DNA from: B30-G6 sp963701385
GTDB taxonomy: Bacteria; Desulfobacterota; Desulfobacteria; Desulfobacterales; B30-G6
NCBI GenBank assembly: GCA_963701385.1
Contig: CAVOZW010000013.1
Location: forward strand, 38,651-102,650
Length of the DNA stretch: 64,000 bases
Direction: 5' to 3'
Shown here: positions 44,055 through 52,820 of the stretch, piece by piece
How the letters are laid out: each line of letters opens with the position of its first letter
How positions within the stretch are numbered: the stretch's first letter is position 1
Translations under genes and position numbers: made by a program
The notes under the pieces: generated by a model
Database searches by the model: none
Told to the model about the DNA's origin: nothing
Seen by the model: the letters and a program-made list of their open reading frames with translations, nothing else

Positions 44055-44843
44055 ATGATCAGCGCATCCAATTTGGGCCTTGCCTATGGCAAGCGTGTTT
44101 TGTTTAAAGACGTCAATATCAAGTTCACACCCGGCAACTGCTACGGTCTTATCGGCGCCAACGGCACCGGCAAATCCACATTTCTGAAAATCCTTTCCGG
44201 CGAGATCGAAGCCGATAAAGGGGCAGTGAGCGTAGGCGACGGCGAGCGCGTTGCCGTCCTGAAGCAGGACCAGTTTGCCTATGACGAGGAAACCGTCATC
44301 AATACGGTGATCATGGGTCACGAGCAGCTCTATGGCATCCTGATGGAACGGGAGACGCTCTATGCCAAAGTGGATTTTACCGAAGAGGACGGCATCCGGT
44401 CCGGTGAACTGGAGACGGTGTTTGCCGAAATGAACGGCTATGAAGCCGAATCCGAAGCAGCGGTTCTTCTCAAGGGTCTGGGTCTTGCCGAAGAGATGTG
44501 CCATCTGAAGATGAAAGAACTGGAAGGGGGGGACAAGGTTCGGGTGCTTCTTGCCCAGGCTCTGTTCGGCAACCCCGATGTCCTGCTCCTCGATGAACCC
44601 ACCAACCACCTGGATCTGGAGGCCATCACTTCCCTCAACGAAGGGCTCATGGTCTTTCCCGAGGTGATTCTGTTTGCCTCCCACGACCACCAGTTCGTTT
44701 CCACGATAGCCAATCGTATTGTGGAACTCACCCCGGGGGGCGTCATTGACAGGCGCATGTGTTTTGACGATTATCTGGAAAGCACTGCCGTTGCCAAAGA
44801 GCGGGAAGCACACCATTGCAGGGAAACCGCCCTGGCTGTCTGA
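44055..44843 (+). CDS. half-size ABC-F protein, apparent fusion of first and second ABC domains
   Basis: At 262 residues this is half the size of its YbiT/EttA-like relatives (about 530). Residues about 1-190 match the first ABC domain: NLGLAYGKRVLFKDVN, Walker A GANGTGKSTFLKILSG, a YbiT-type arm insert, signature ELEGGDKVRVLLAQALFG and VLLLDEPTNHLD. After DEPTNHLD the text continues as the second domain: LEAITSLNEGLMVFPEVILFASHDHQFVSTIANRIVELTPGG. An in-frame deletion between the two copies of this motif explains it. The frame is intact with a ribosome site (GAGGAA), so the product may be made and work as a dimer. Confidence 0.75.
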   Translation: MISASNLGLAYGKRVLFKDVNIKFTPGNCYGLIGANGTGKSTFLKILSGEIEADKGAVSVGDGERVAVLKQDQFAYDEETVINTVIMGHEQLYGILMERETLYAKVDFTEEDGIRSGELETVFAEMNGYEAESEAAVLLKGLGLAEEMCHLKMKELEGGDKVRVLLAQALFGNPDVLLLDEPTNHLDLEAITSLNEGLMVFPEVILFASHDHQFVSTIANRIVELTPGGVIDRRMCFDDYLESTAVAKEREAHHCRETALAV

Positions 44844-44858
44844 CCGGGAAAAACCGAC

Positions 44859-45485
44859 ATGGAAGATTATTACCAATACCATTACGCAGTCTATCACGAA
44901 AAGACATTTCACATCGACCCTTCTTCGTTTTTAGAGCCGCTCATCAAGCATCTGAAACCCGGTGATAAAATTCTCGATGTGGGATGTGGCAGCGGACGGG
45001 ATCTTCTTTGGCTCAAGGGGCAGGGTTTTCGTGTCATGGGATTCGAGCGGTCTAAAGGTTTGGCGGCGCTTGCACGAAAATATGCCGGCTGTGATATCAT
45101 CGAGGGTGATTTTGAACATTATGATTTTTCAAGACAACGCTTTGATGCCATGCTTCTTTCCGGGTCCCTCGTCCATATCCCCCATGCGCGTCTGGAAGCG
45201 GTTTTCGGGAGCATCGTCTGCGGATTGGGGCTGGGTGGAAAAGTTCTGGTATCTCTCAAGGAGGGAAACGGGTCATTCCCAGATGCCGATGGCCGGACAT
45301 TTTATTTCTGGCAGGATGAAGACCTTCGTGCTATTTTTTCCAAACATGGTTTCAAGGTTCTCGATTTTCGGCGGAGCGTATCCAAAGTTAATCAGAAGGA
45401 TACCTGGCTGAGTTATGTCCTGAACAAAGGGTCCGTTCAAGACTCAGGTAATAAAAAAAATAAAAATGACGCTGTCTATGAGTGA
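44859..45485 (+). CDS. class I SAM-dependent methyltransferase
   Basis: This 208-residue enzyme has a Rossmann core. Motif I is ILDVGCGSGRDLLWLKGQGF, motif II is MGFERSKGLAALARKY, the acidic loop is IIEGDFEHYDF, and motif IV is FDAMLLSGSLVHIPHARLEAVF. The C-terminal half contains FYFWQDEDLRAIFSKHGFKVLDF. The substrate is unknown. It follows the half-size ABC-F gene after 16 bases and overlaps the GalT-like gene by 20 bases, so the three probably form one operon. Confidence 0.88.
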   Translation: MEDYYQYHYAVYHEKTFHIDPSSFLEPLIKHLKPGDKILDVGCGSGRDLLWLKGQGFRVMGFERSKGLAALARKYAGCDIIEGDFEHYDFSRQRFDAMLLSGSLVHIPHARLEAVFGSIVCGLGLGGKVLVSLKEGNGSFPDADGRTFYFWQDEDLRAIFSKHGFKVLDFRRSVSKVNQKDTWLSYVLNKGSVQDSGNKKNKNDAVYE

Positions 45486-46512
45486 AAAACTGAGCTTTAC
45501 CAAAGAGATCCTCTCGGCAAACTTCATCGATCCGTCTGGTGAATCTGTTGCAAGATTGATAGAGTCCCGCAAGCATCCGATCACCTTTCGAACATGCAGA
45601 ATTACCTTGAGCCGAAGCCAGGAAAAGGAAACTGGGACCGAATCCATGCCGGCACCGCCGCCAAATGCTGCTGATACATCCGAATGCCCTTTTTGTGCAC
45701 CTCAGTTATATCAAAGAACGCCTTGTTTGGATGCCAAAACCTTTTCCGCCCCACGACTCAGGACGGGCAAGTCGATTCTTTTCCCCAATCTTTTTCCCTA
45801 TGGCAGCCACTCCGCCGTGAGTCTCATGGACGAAAATCACTTTGTAGAGATCGGCAGCGCATCCCCGGCGTCCTATAGGGACAGCTTTTTCAATTCGATC
45901 CAATATCTAAATGAAATATCAAAAAAGGATTCGAATGCCATCTACATGGCCATCACCCAGAATCACCTGCCGTCCGCAGGGGGTTCACTGCTGCACCCAC
46001 ATCTTCAAATCAATGCCGACCGGGTATCTACCAATCATCACAAATTTCTTTTAGAAAGATGCGGCAGGTATTATCAACAAAACAGGTCACTCCTTTTTTC
46101 AGACTACCTTGCCCACGAGCGCCAGGACGCCAATCGCTATATCGGGACCACCGGAGACTGGGAATGGATGGCGGCTTTTGCTCCGGAGGGCTTTTTTGAA
46201 ATTTGGGGCATCCTGCCGGGAGCTTTTTCAATCCAGGACCTTTCGGACACACGTTTGAGATCGTTATCTCAAGGCGTATTGAACGCTCAGAGATTTTATA
46301 GAAGCCTGAATCGGAACGCTTACAATTTAGGGATGCTTTGGGTGGAAGCGCCTTTCAGTCGCTTGGAACTGCGGGTCGTTCTCGTGGTTCGTTCCAACTA
46401 TGCGCCCTGGGTCAGAAACGATCACACCGGTTTCGAAGTGATGCTGGGAGACATGGCCACCTTTGTCGTTCCGGAAACGACAGCCGGACTGGCAAGGAAA
46501 TACTGGCAATAA
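45466..46512 (+). CDS. galactose-1-phosphate uridylyltransferase-like (HIT superfamily) protein
   Basis: This 348-residue protein has the GalT-like HIT fold. It keeps ECPFCAPQLYQ (metal-binding Cys pair), the loop around LFPNLFPYGSHSAVSLMDENH, AITQNHLPSAGGSLLHPHLQ with the active-site HPHxQ histidines, and a C-terminal VEAPFSRLELRVVLVVR. It is shorter than and divergent from classical GalT, so the sugar or nucleotide substrate is uncertain. ATG 45478 is an alternative start. Confidence 0.75.
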   Translation: MTLSMSEKLSFTKEILSANFIDPSGESVARLIESRKHPITFRTCRITLSRSQEKETGTESMPAPPPNAADTSECPFCAPQLYQRTPCLDAKTFSAPRLRTGKSILFPNLFPYGSHSAVSLMDENHFVEIGSASPASYRDSFFNSIQYLNEISKKDSNAIYMAITQNHLPSAGGSLLHPHLQINADRVSTNHHKFLLERCGRYYQQNRSLLFSDYLAHERQDANRYIGTTGDWEWMAAFAPEGFFEIWGILPGAFSIQDLSDTRLRSLSQGVLNAQRFYRSLNRNAYNLGMLWVEAPFSRLELRVVLVVRSNYAPWVRNDHTGFEVMLGDMATFVVPETTAGLARKYWQ

Positions 46513-46563
46513 AATCGTTGAAGGCTTTTTCTCAAACGTGTGAAGAACATCGGGGACAAATCA

Positions 46564-48420
46564 ATGGCCCAAAGCATACGCCAAACACCTCCGGCGACGA
46601 TTCTGAAGCACTATTTCGGATTTGAACGCTTTTATGAAAACCAGGAAGAAATCATCAACAACCTCATTTCCGGGCAAGATGCCTTTGTTCTCATGCCAAC
46701 AGGGGGTGGGAAGTCGCTTTGCTATCAAATTCCGGCCATGATTCGGCCGGGCGTCGGCATCGTTATTTCGCCGCTGATCGCTTTGATGCAGGACCAGGTG
46801 GATGGTTTAAGACAGAACGGCATTCGGGCCTATTATATCAATTCAACCTTGAACGCCGCAGAAGTTCGACGTCTGGAAAAGAAGCTGATTTCCAATGCAA
46901 TGGATCTGTTGTATGTCGCTCCCGAGCGTCTTTTTATGCCGGTTTTTTTACAGCGGCTGCAAAAAACGAAAATTTCGCTTTTTGCCATAGACGAAGCCCA
47001 CTGTGTGTCCCAGTGGGGTCACGATTTCAGACCTGAATATTTGCAGCTCAACCTTCTGCATGAAACCTTTCCCCATGTGCCACGAATCGCCCTGACCGCC
47101 ACTGCGGATACTGCCACCTGTAGAGACATCCTGCAAAAGCTCCATCTGCAAGGTGCCCGACAATATGTATCCAGTTTTGACAGACCCAATATCAGGTATT
47201 CTGTGGTCATCAAGAAGAACGCAAAATCCCAGTTGGATCATTTCATTCAGCAGGAACACCCAGGCGAATCCGGTATCGTTTACTGTCTTACACGGAAAAA
47301 AGTGCAGGCAACCGCTGAATGGCTTTCCCAAAGAGGGTATCATGCCCTGCCGTATCATGCAGGGCTGGATGCTTCTGCCCGGACAAGGCACCAGCGTATA
47401 TTTCAGGAACAGGAGGGTGTCATCATCGTCGCCACGATCGCTTTTGGCATGGGAATAGACAAACCCAATGTTCGTTTTGTGGCTCACCTGGACATGCCCA
47501 AGAACATAGAAAGCTACTACCAGGAAACCGGTCGTGCCGGTCGTGACGGGGAAAAATCAAGCGCGTGGCTGGCCTATGATCTTTCCGATATTGTCACTAT
47601 CGGAAAAATACTTGAAAATTCAGAAGGTGACGAGGCGTTCAAACGCCTACAGTACCAGCGGCTTCAGGCCATGATCGGATATTGTGAGACAGTCAACTGC
47701 CGGCGGCCCGTATTGCTGAACTACTTTGGCGAGTCTTACGACAAGGCGTGTGGGAACTGCGATAACTGTATCGAAACCGTCGAAACCTGGGATGGAACCA
47801 TCGCCGTCCAGAAAGCCATGTCCTGCATCTATCGAACCGGGGAGCGGTTTGGCGTTCAATATCTGACGGACGTGCTGTTGGGAATCGAAAACAAGCGTAT
47901 TAAAGGCTTCCGCCACGACGCTGTGTCCACCTTCGGCATCGGAAAAGAACTGAGCCGTCAGAACTGGAAATCGGTTTATCGCCAGATCGTTGCCGCCGGA
48001 TATGCTGACATTGACTGGCAAGGCTATGGGGGACTCTCTTTGACACCCAAAGGCCGCGCCGTTCTGAAATCCAAGGCAAGAATTTGTCTCAGAAAAGAAG
48101 TCGTCAGTGCCCGGAAACCACCCCGGACCGTGCGTGAAAAACGGTCTCTTGAAGCACCTCATCTCGAATTCCCGCAGTCGTTGTTTGAAGGATTGAGGCA
48201 GCGGCGCCTGGAGATCGCTAAAGAGATGCAGGTGCCACCCTATATTATTTTTCATGACAGAACCTTAAAGGAAATGGCATCCAAACGACCCGTTTCTTTG
48301 AAGGAAATGGCTGGGCTATTTGGCGTTGGGGATAGCAAGCTGAAAAAATTCGGGCAAAAATTCGTCGATTTCATGGTTCAATACACCACGGAACATGGAT
48401 CTGGCGATAATATCTTGTAA
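46564..48420 (+). CDS. recQ: ATP-dependent DNA helicase RecQ
   Basis: The start at 46564 (GGGGA upstream) gives 618 residues. Helicase motifs are complete: FYENQEEIINNLISGQDAFV, LMPTGGGKSLCYQIPA (Walker A), VISPLIALMQDQV, FAIDEAHCVSQWGHDFRPEY (DEAH and the aromatic loop), ALTATADTAT, ATIAFGMGIDKPNVRFV and YYQETGRAGRDG. The RQC zinc site is CGNCDNCIETVE and the HRDC domain is near the C-terminus. It unwinds DNA in recombination repair. Confidence 0.95.
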   Translation: MAQSIRQTPPATILKHYFGFERFYENQEEIINNLISGQDAFVLMPTGGGKSLCYQIPAMIRPGVGIVISPLIALMQDQVDGLRQNGIRAYYINSTLNAAEVRRLEKKLISNAMDLLYVAPERLFMPVFLQRLQKTKISLFAIDEAHCVSQWGHDFRPEYLQLNLLHETFPHVPRIALTATADTATCRDILQKLHLQGARQYVSSFDRPNIRYSVVIKKNAKSQLDHFIQQEHPGESGIVYCLTRKKVQATAEWLSQRGYHALPYHAGLDASARTRHQRIFQEQEGVIIVATIAFGMGIDKPNVRFVAHLDMPKNIESYYQETGRAGRDGEKSSAWLAYDLSDIVTIGKILENSEGDEAFKRLQYQRLQAMIGYCETVNCRRPVLLNYFGESYDKACGNCDNCIETVETWDGTIAVQKAMSCIYRTGERFGVQYLTDVLLGIENKRIKGFRHDAVSTFGIGKELSRQNWKSVYRQIVAAGYADIDWQGYGGLSLTPKGRAVLKSKARICLRKEVVSARKPPRTVREKRSLEAPHLEFPQSLFEGLRQRRLEIAKEMQVPPYIIFHDRTLKEMASKRPVSLKEMAGLFGVGDSKLKKFGQKFVDFMVQYTTEHGSGDNIL

Positions 48421-48431
48421 GGATCTTATCG

Positions 48432-49166
48432 TTGAAAATACACCTGATTTTCATAGCCATATTTATTTTGTTAATGCTGATAATGCACGTCTGGTATGCC
48501 TACCGAGACAATGGAAAATGGCCCTGGCGATCAAAAAAATTCTGGATGGCCGAGGCAAGAATAACGCTTGTTCTTGTGGCTGTAATATCTGCGATCGTCA
48601 TTTTCAGCGGGCGGTATAGGCATAACAGCTGGTTTTGGGAAACACGATCCTTTTTTGCATGTGACTGGGGAATGTCACCCGCAGAGGTACTGAGAGCGGA
48701 AAACCTTACCGGACGACCGCCCGGGTCGGTGACGCCACCGCAATTAGAACCATTCGGCGAACAGTTTCACACCCTGCACGCCGAAAAAGTGCACCTGTAT
48801 CCCTTGACGCAGCAAAAAGGAAGAAGTCCCAGGTCCTATTTTTTTTATGAAAATTCCCTGGTATCTGGTTGCACCTACACAGTCTACCGTGACCTATCAG
48901 ATAAAGTTCGTGATCACATTGTTAACGAGAGACGCAAAAATACGGTGGCTTATGGTGACCCTGTGTTTACAGGAAGTGGCGATATGGGGGTTCAGATCTG
49001 GGATTATGATGACAGGTCATACCTTGGGTTCATCATCACGACGGATACATCGAACCGGCGAGTGGTCAAGCGTAAACTTTTTATGGATAAGAAGCTGGAA
49101 ATGGAAACAATAGCCATCTTTACGCGTCAATTCCACCATGCCCCGGACCCGGCCGATATGCTTTGA
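48432..49166 (+). CDS. membrane protein of unknown function
   Basis: The TTG start at 48432 has AAGGAT in front and lies 11 bases after the recQ stop. The 244-residue protein has two N-terminal membrane helices (IHLIFIAIFILLMLIMHVWY and ARITLVLVAVISAIVIFSG) and a soluble domain of about 180 residues beginning FFACDWGMSPAEVLRAENL. The DWGMSPAEVL motif resembles small lipoprotein-like domains with a W-G-x-S-xxEV helix. Function unknown. Confidence 0.65.
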   Translation: MKIHLIFIAIFILLMLIMHVWYAYRDNGKWPWRSKKFWMAEARITLVLVAVISAIVIFSGRYRHNSWFWETRSFFACDWGMSPAEVLRAENLTGRPPGSVTPPQLEPFGEQFHTLHAEKVHLYPLTQQKGRSPRSYFFYENSLVSGCTYTVYRDLSDKVRDHIVNERRKNTVAYGDPVFTGSGDMGVQIWDYDDRSYLGFIITTDTSNRRVVKRKLFMDKKLEMETIAIFTRQFHHAPDPADML

Positions 49167-49295
49167 CAGAACCTGTTTTCATGGGATAGGAAGGTCCTGA
49201 TGTATTGTAATTTTAGGTTCATCTCCCATTTGGTTGAGACATCTTGGGCGCTGATTGATTTGTGCGCTGATAAAGCAAAACAAGGAGGACGATTC

Positions 49296-50990
49296 ATGTT
49301 GTTCAATCCGAAAAAGGCATCGTTTGATCACCTGGATAAGCGATCCAGGGATATTATGAAAAAGACCATCGATTTTTTTGAAACCAAAGGTAAGAAACAG
49401 CTCAAGGCAGACGCTCACGAGCGGGTCTGGTACGCCGATTTTCTTGAATTCATCAAAAAAGAGGGTATCTTTTCCGACCTTCTGACACCGACCCCATACG
49501 GCGCCAAGGGCTGTCGCTGGGACACCTTTCGGAATATGGACTTCAACGAGATTCTCGGTTTCTACAGCCTGGCCCATTGGTATACCTGGCAGGTAACCAT
49601 TCTGGGACTGGGTCCCATCTGGATGGGGAAAAACGAGGCCGTCAAGAAAAAGACGGCCCGCATGCTGGAAGAGGGCGGGATCTTCGCCTTTGGTCTGTCG
49701 GAAAAGGAACACGGCGCGGACCTCTACGCCAGCGACATGGCTTTGACCCCTATGGGGGATGGTCAGTATCGTGCAGACGGCGGTAAATACTACATCGGCA
49801 ACGCTAACGAAGCAGCCTTGGTTTCCACATTCGCCAAAAATTCAGAAACCGACGCCTATGCTTTCTTCGTGGTGGACACCCAGCACGAAAATTACGAATG
49901 TGTCCAGAATGTGGTCAATTCCCAGATGTACGTTGCCGAGTATGCCCTGCATGGCTATCCCCTCACCGATGACGACATTCTCACCATGGGTAGCGATGCG
50001 TGGGATTCCTCTCTGAACACGATCAATGTCGGCAAGTACAACCTGGGATGGGCATCCATCGGTATCTGCACCCATGCCTTTTACGAAGCCATGGACCACG
50101 CGGCCGGTCGTTTTCTATTCAAGCACTATGTAACCGATTTTCCCCACATCCGTCAGATTTTCATGGACGCCTATGCCCGGCTGTGTGCCATGCGCATGTT
50201 TGCCGTGCGCGCAGCCGACTACATGCGCAGCGCTTCGGCCGAAGACCGCCGCTATCTCCTGTACAACCCCATGGTGAAGATGAAAGTGACCACCCAGGGC
50301 GAGGAGGTGATCAACCTTCTGTGGGACGTGATCGCGGCCAAGGGATTTGAAAAAGACACCTACTTCGAGATGGCGGCCCGGGACATCCGTGCCCTGCCCA
50401 AACTGGAAGGGACCGTGCATGTGAACATGGCCCTGATTGTCAAGTTTATGGCCAACTACTTTTTCAACCCCGGACAGTTCCCGGAAATCGGGAAAATGGA
50501 CGCACCGGTCCATGATGAATTTCTGTTTAATCAGGGACCCACCAAGGGGCTGGGAAAAATTCAGTTCCACGACTACAACATTGCTTACAACAGCCTGGAC
50601 CTTCCCAATATCAAGATATTCAAAGAGCAGATCGCTCGCCTGGTGGAACTGCTGATGACCGCCTCACCGAACGAGGACCAGGTCAAGGATATCGATTTTC
50701 TGCTCAATTTGGGGGAACTCTTCACCCTGGTGGCTTACGGCCAACTGCTCATCGAAAAAGCCAAAATGGACGGGGTGGCGGATGACCTGACGGACCAGAT
50801 CTTCGACTTCATGGTCCGGGATTTCTCCAAATTTGCCCTCCAGCTCTACAGTAAGACCACCAGCACACCCAAGCAGATGGAGATCTGCATGCAGATGATT
50901 AAAAAACCGACGGTAAATCCGGAGCGTTTCAACCGTATTTGGGAGGCGCATGTATACAGCCTTAAAGGGGCCTATCAAATGAACGACTAG
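49296..50990 (+). CDS. acyl-CoA dehydrogenase family protein
   Basis: The start at 49296 has a strong ribosome site (AAGGAGG), giving 564 residues. The FAD-binding core shows GIFAFGLSEKEHGADLYASDMALTP (middle domain), YYIGNANEAALVSTFAKN, INVGKYNLGWASIGICTHAF and the C-terminal helical domain. It is longer than classical enzymes (about 380) with an extra C-terminal region (VRDFSKFALQLYSKTTST). These flavoenzymes oxidise acyl-CoA or a related thioester. No electron-transfer flavoprotein is adjacent. The substrate is unknown. Confidence 0.85.
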   Translation: MLFNPKKASFDHLDKRSRDIMKKTIDFFETKGKKQLKADAHERVWYADFLEFIKKEGIFSDLLTPTPYGAKGCRWDTFRNMDFNEILGFYSLAHWYTWQVTILGLGPIWMGKNEAVKKKTARMLEEGGIFAFGLSEKEHGADLYASDMALTPMGDGQYRADGGKYYIGNANEAALVSTFAKNSETDAYAFFVVDTQHENYECVQNVVNSQMYVAEYALHGYPLTDDDILTMGSDAWDSSLNTINVGKYNLGWASIGICTHAFYEAMDHAAGRFLFKHYVTDFPHIRQIFMDAYARLCAMRMFAVRAADYMRSASAEDRRYLLYNPMVKMKVTTQGEEVINLLWDVIAAKGFEKDTYFEMAARDIRALPKLEGTVHVNMALIVKFMANYFFNPGQFPEIGKMDAPVHDEFLFNQGPTKGLGKIQFHDYNIAYNSLDLPNIKIFKEQIARLVELLMTASPNEDQVKDIDFLLNLGELFTLVAYGQLLIEKAKMDGVADDLTDQIFDFMVRDFSKFALQLYSKTTSTPKQMEICMQMIKKPTVNPERFNRIWEAHVYSLKGAYQMND

Positions 50991-51161
50991 AGGCCATCTA
51001 AAAAAAGTTTTTTTTGCTCAATTTCTGTGTTGGTCCCTTGCTTCAACGCCTTGGAATACTTCAGTATGCACCCCAAGGGCCCTTCCTGCGGGCGCCTGCG
51101 GATTGAAGTTCGGGCCCGCCTTGAACTTGAACCAAAACCTTTTTTTTTGATGACATCTAAG
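50991..51161. repeat. long imperfect palindromic repeat, copy A
   Basis: About 170 bases start ATCTAAAAAAAGTTTTT and end AAAACCTTTTTTTTTG..CATCTAAG, roughly complementary. Inside, GCTTCAACGCC and ATTGAAGTTCGGGC repeat the pairing. It resembles copy B at 57934-58077 throughout and sits directly after the acyl-CoA dehydrogenase stop. Confidence 0.65.
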
Positions 51162-51178
51162 CTTTCCCATACGGCCGC

Positions 51179-51649
51179 TCACATGTCTCTTATGATCTTG
51201 AGCATATCCGGGGTTGAGATGATGCCCACGACTTTTTTATCCCGGAGCACAATGACCCGGTGGATATACTTTTTAATCATCATACCGGCGACTTGTTGCA
51301 CAGGCGTATCTTCTGAAACCTGGAAGATTACGGGTGTCATGATGTCCCGAACCGTGGTCGAAGGTTCTGCCCGGATACGGAAACCTTCAGCTTCCTGTCT
51401 GGCATACTGGCGATTGAACGTACGCAGGTAGTAGTCATGAGGCCAGTCATCGTCCTTTTCGGGCTGGGTCTCGTGGTGAACGATGTCGGTCAGAGACACC
51501 ACGCCGATGGGGGTCCCTGTGTCGGATTCCACGGGTGCTCCTGAAATACAGTTTTCCATGAAAAACTCGGCCAGACGACTGACGGACCAGTCAGGTTCCG
51601 CTGTCAGTACCTTTGTATTCATTACATGTTTTGCAGTTAGTTTTTTCAT
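51179..51649 (-). CDS. CBS-domain pair protein
   Basis: This 156-residue protein consists of two CBS motifs: residues about 4-60 (TAKHVMNTKVLTAEPDWSVS, GAPVESDTGTPIGVVSLTDI) and about 95-155 (TVRDIMTPVIFQVSEDTPVQ, RVIVLRDKKVVGIISTPDML). CBS pairs bind adenosine nucleotides and regulate other proteins. It lies ten bases after the CCG-domain gene, at the end of the same operon, and may sense energy state for that complex. Confidence 0.92.
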   Translation of the reverse strand: MKKLTAKHVMNTKVLTAEPDWSVSRLAEFFMENCISGAPVESDTGTPIGVVSLTDIVHHETQPEKDDDWPHDYYLRTFNRQYARQEAEGFRIRAEPSTTVRDIMTPVIFQVSEDTPVQQVAGMMIKKYIHRVIVLRDKKVVGIISTPDMLKIIRDM

Positions 51650-51659
51650 GCCATCCCCC

Positions 51660-52820
51660 TTATTCTTTCAACCGGTTGTTGACAATTTCCGATATTTCCC
51701 GGACCTGAATGCGTTCATCCAGGTTGGTTGATTTGACAGCATCCCCCAGCATGACCGCACAGCTGGGGCAGCTGACCGTCAGGATATGGGAGTTTGTTCC
51801 CAGTGCCTCCATCACACGGTTTTTAGCGGGAGACTCGGGCCCGTTTCCGAGGATGTCGGTGAACAGATTTCCGCCTCCACCACCACAGCACAAGGCATTC
51901 TGCATGGAGCGATCCATTTCCCGGATTTTCACACCCGGGAGGGCGGCCAGAATTTTTCTGGCTGACCCGTACTCCCCATTGTGGCGTCCCAAATAACAGG
52001 GGTCATGATAGGTTACCGTTAGCTCTGGAAGATTATTCTCAAAGGAAAGACTGCGAGTATGCTTTGAAATGACCTGGGTGTAGTGAAACACCTCATAAGC
52101 CCCCCCCAGCGCCGGGTATTCGTTTTTCAAGGCATTGAAGCCGTGGGGGGAGAGGGTAATGATTTTTTTAACATTCAGCTCATGGAACCGTTTGATATTC
52201 TCTTCGGCCAGCAGGCGAAAAAGATCGCATTCTCCCATGGCGTTGGCTTCATTCCCATCCGATACTTCCCGGGTTCCCAGGATACCGAAGGACACGCCTA
52301 CGCGATCAAGGAGCGTGGTAACGGATCGGGCGATCTCCTGACCGCGGCTGTCGAAGGCCCCCACGTCTCCAGGAAAAAATAAATATTCCTGGTCTGAAAA
52401 GGATTCAACCCCGGTACCCACGGCCCAGTCGGCTCTCTTTTTTCCGGCAAGACCATAGGGGTTGCCGTACCTTTGAAGCTTTGTCAGGCAGTCCCGGACG
52501 GGTGGTGGCACCTTTCCTTCAATTGCCAGGGCTTCTTTTCCGGCGGTAAATGCCAGCAGCAGTTCATCCTTGATCTTGGTCAAGGCACATTGTTCCACAC
52601 AGTTTCCACAGGCGCTGCAGGAAAACAGTATTTCCTGAAAACGCCGTGATGGTTCGATCTTCTCGTCCAGCCAGGCCCGCAGAAGCCACATGCGGCCGCC
52701 CGGTGAATAGGTTTCGAACCTGAATGCCACATAGGCCGGGCAGTTGAAATCGATGTAATTTCCAGGCAGTTTACAATAACCGCACCGGAAACACCTGTGC
52801 AGTATTTCTGCGTACTTCAT
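51660..52820 (-). CDS. CCG-domain iron-sulfur oxidoreductase subunit, HdrD/GlcF-like
   Basis: This 386-residue protein starts with ferredoxin-like cysteines (RCFRCGYCKLPGNYIDFNCP and CSACGNCVEQC, two [4Fe-4S] sites). Two CCG domains follow: the first degenerate, the second with YHDPCYLGRHN and NALCCGGGGGN. This is the layout of GlcF and heterodisulfide reductase D. It overlaps the FAD-binding gene by four bases. It should accept electrons from the flavoprotein or pass them to menaquinone or thiol partners. Confidence 0.9.
   Translation of the reverse strand: MKYAEILHRCFRCGYCKLPGNYIDFNCPAYVAFRFETYSPGGRMWLLRAWLDEKIEPSRRFQEILFSCSACGNCVEQCALTKIKDELLLAFTAGKEALAIEGKVPPPVRDCLTKLQRYGNPYGLAGKKRADWAVGTGVESFSDQEYLFFPGDVGAFDSRGQEIARSVTTLLDRVGVSFGILGTREVSDGNEANAMGECDLFRLLAEENIKRFHELNVKKIITLSPHGFNALKNEYPALGGAYEVFHYTQVISKHTRSLSFENNLPELTVTYHDPCYLGRHNGEYGSARKILAALPGVKIREMDRSMQNALCCGGGGGNLFTDILGNGPESPAKNRVMEALGTNSHILTVSCPSCAVMLGDAVKSTNLDERIQVREISEIVNNRLKE

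Noticed and set aside
44010..44912. 300-codon minus-strand frame
   Set aside because: It is antisense to the ABC-F gene and low in plausible motifs; it is a shadow of high-GC codon usage.
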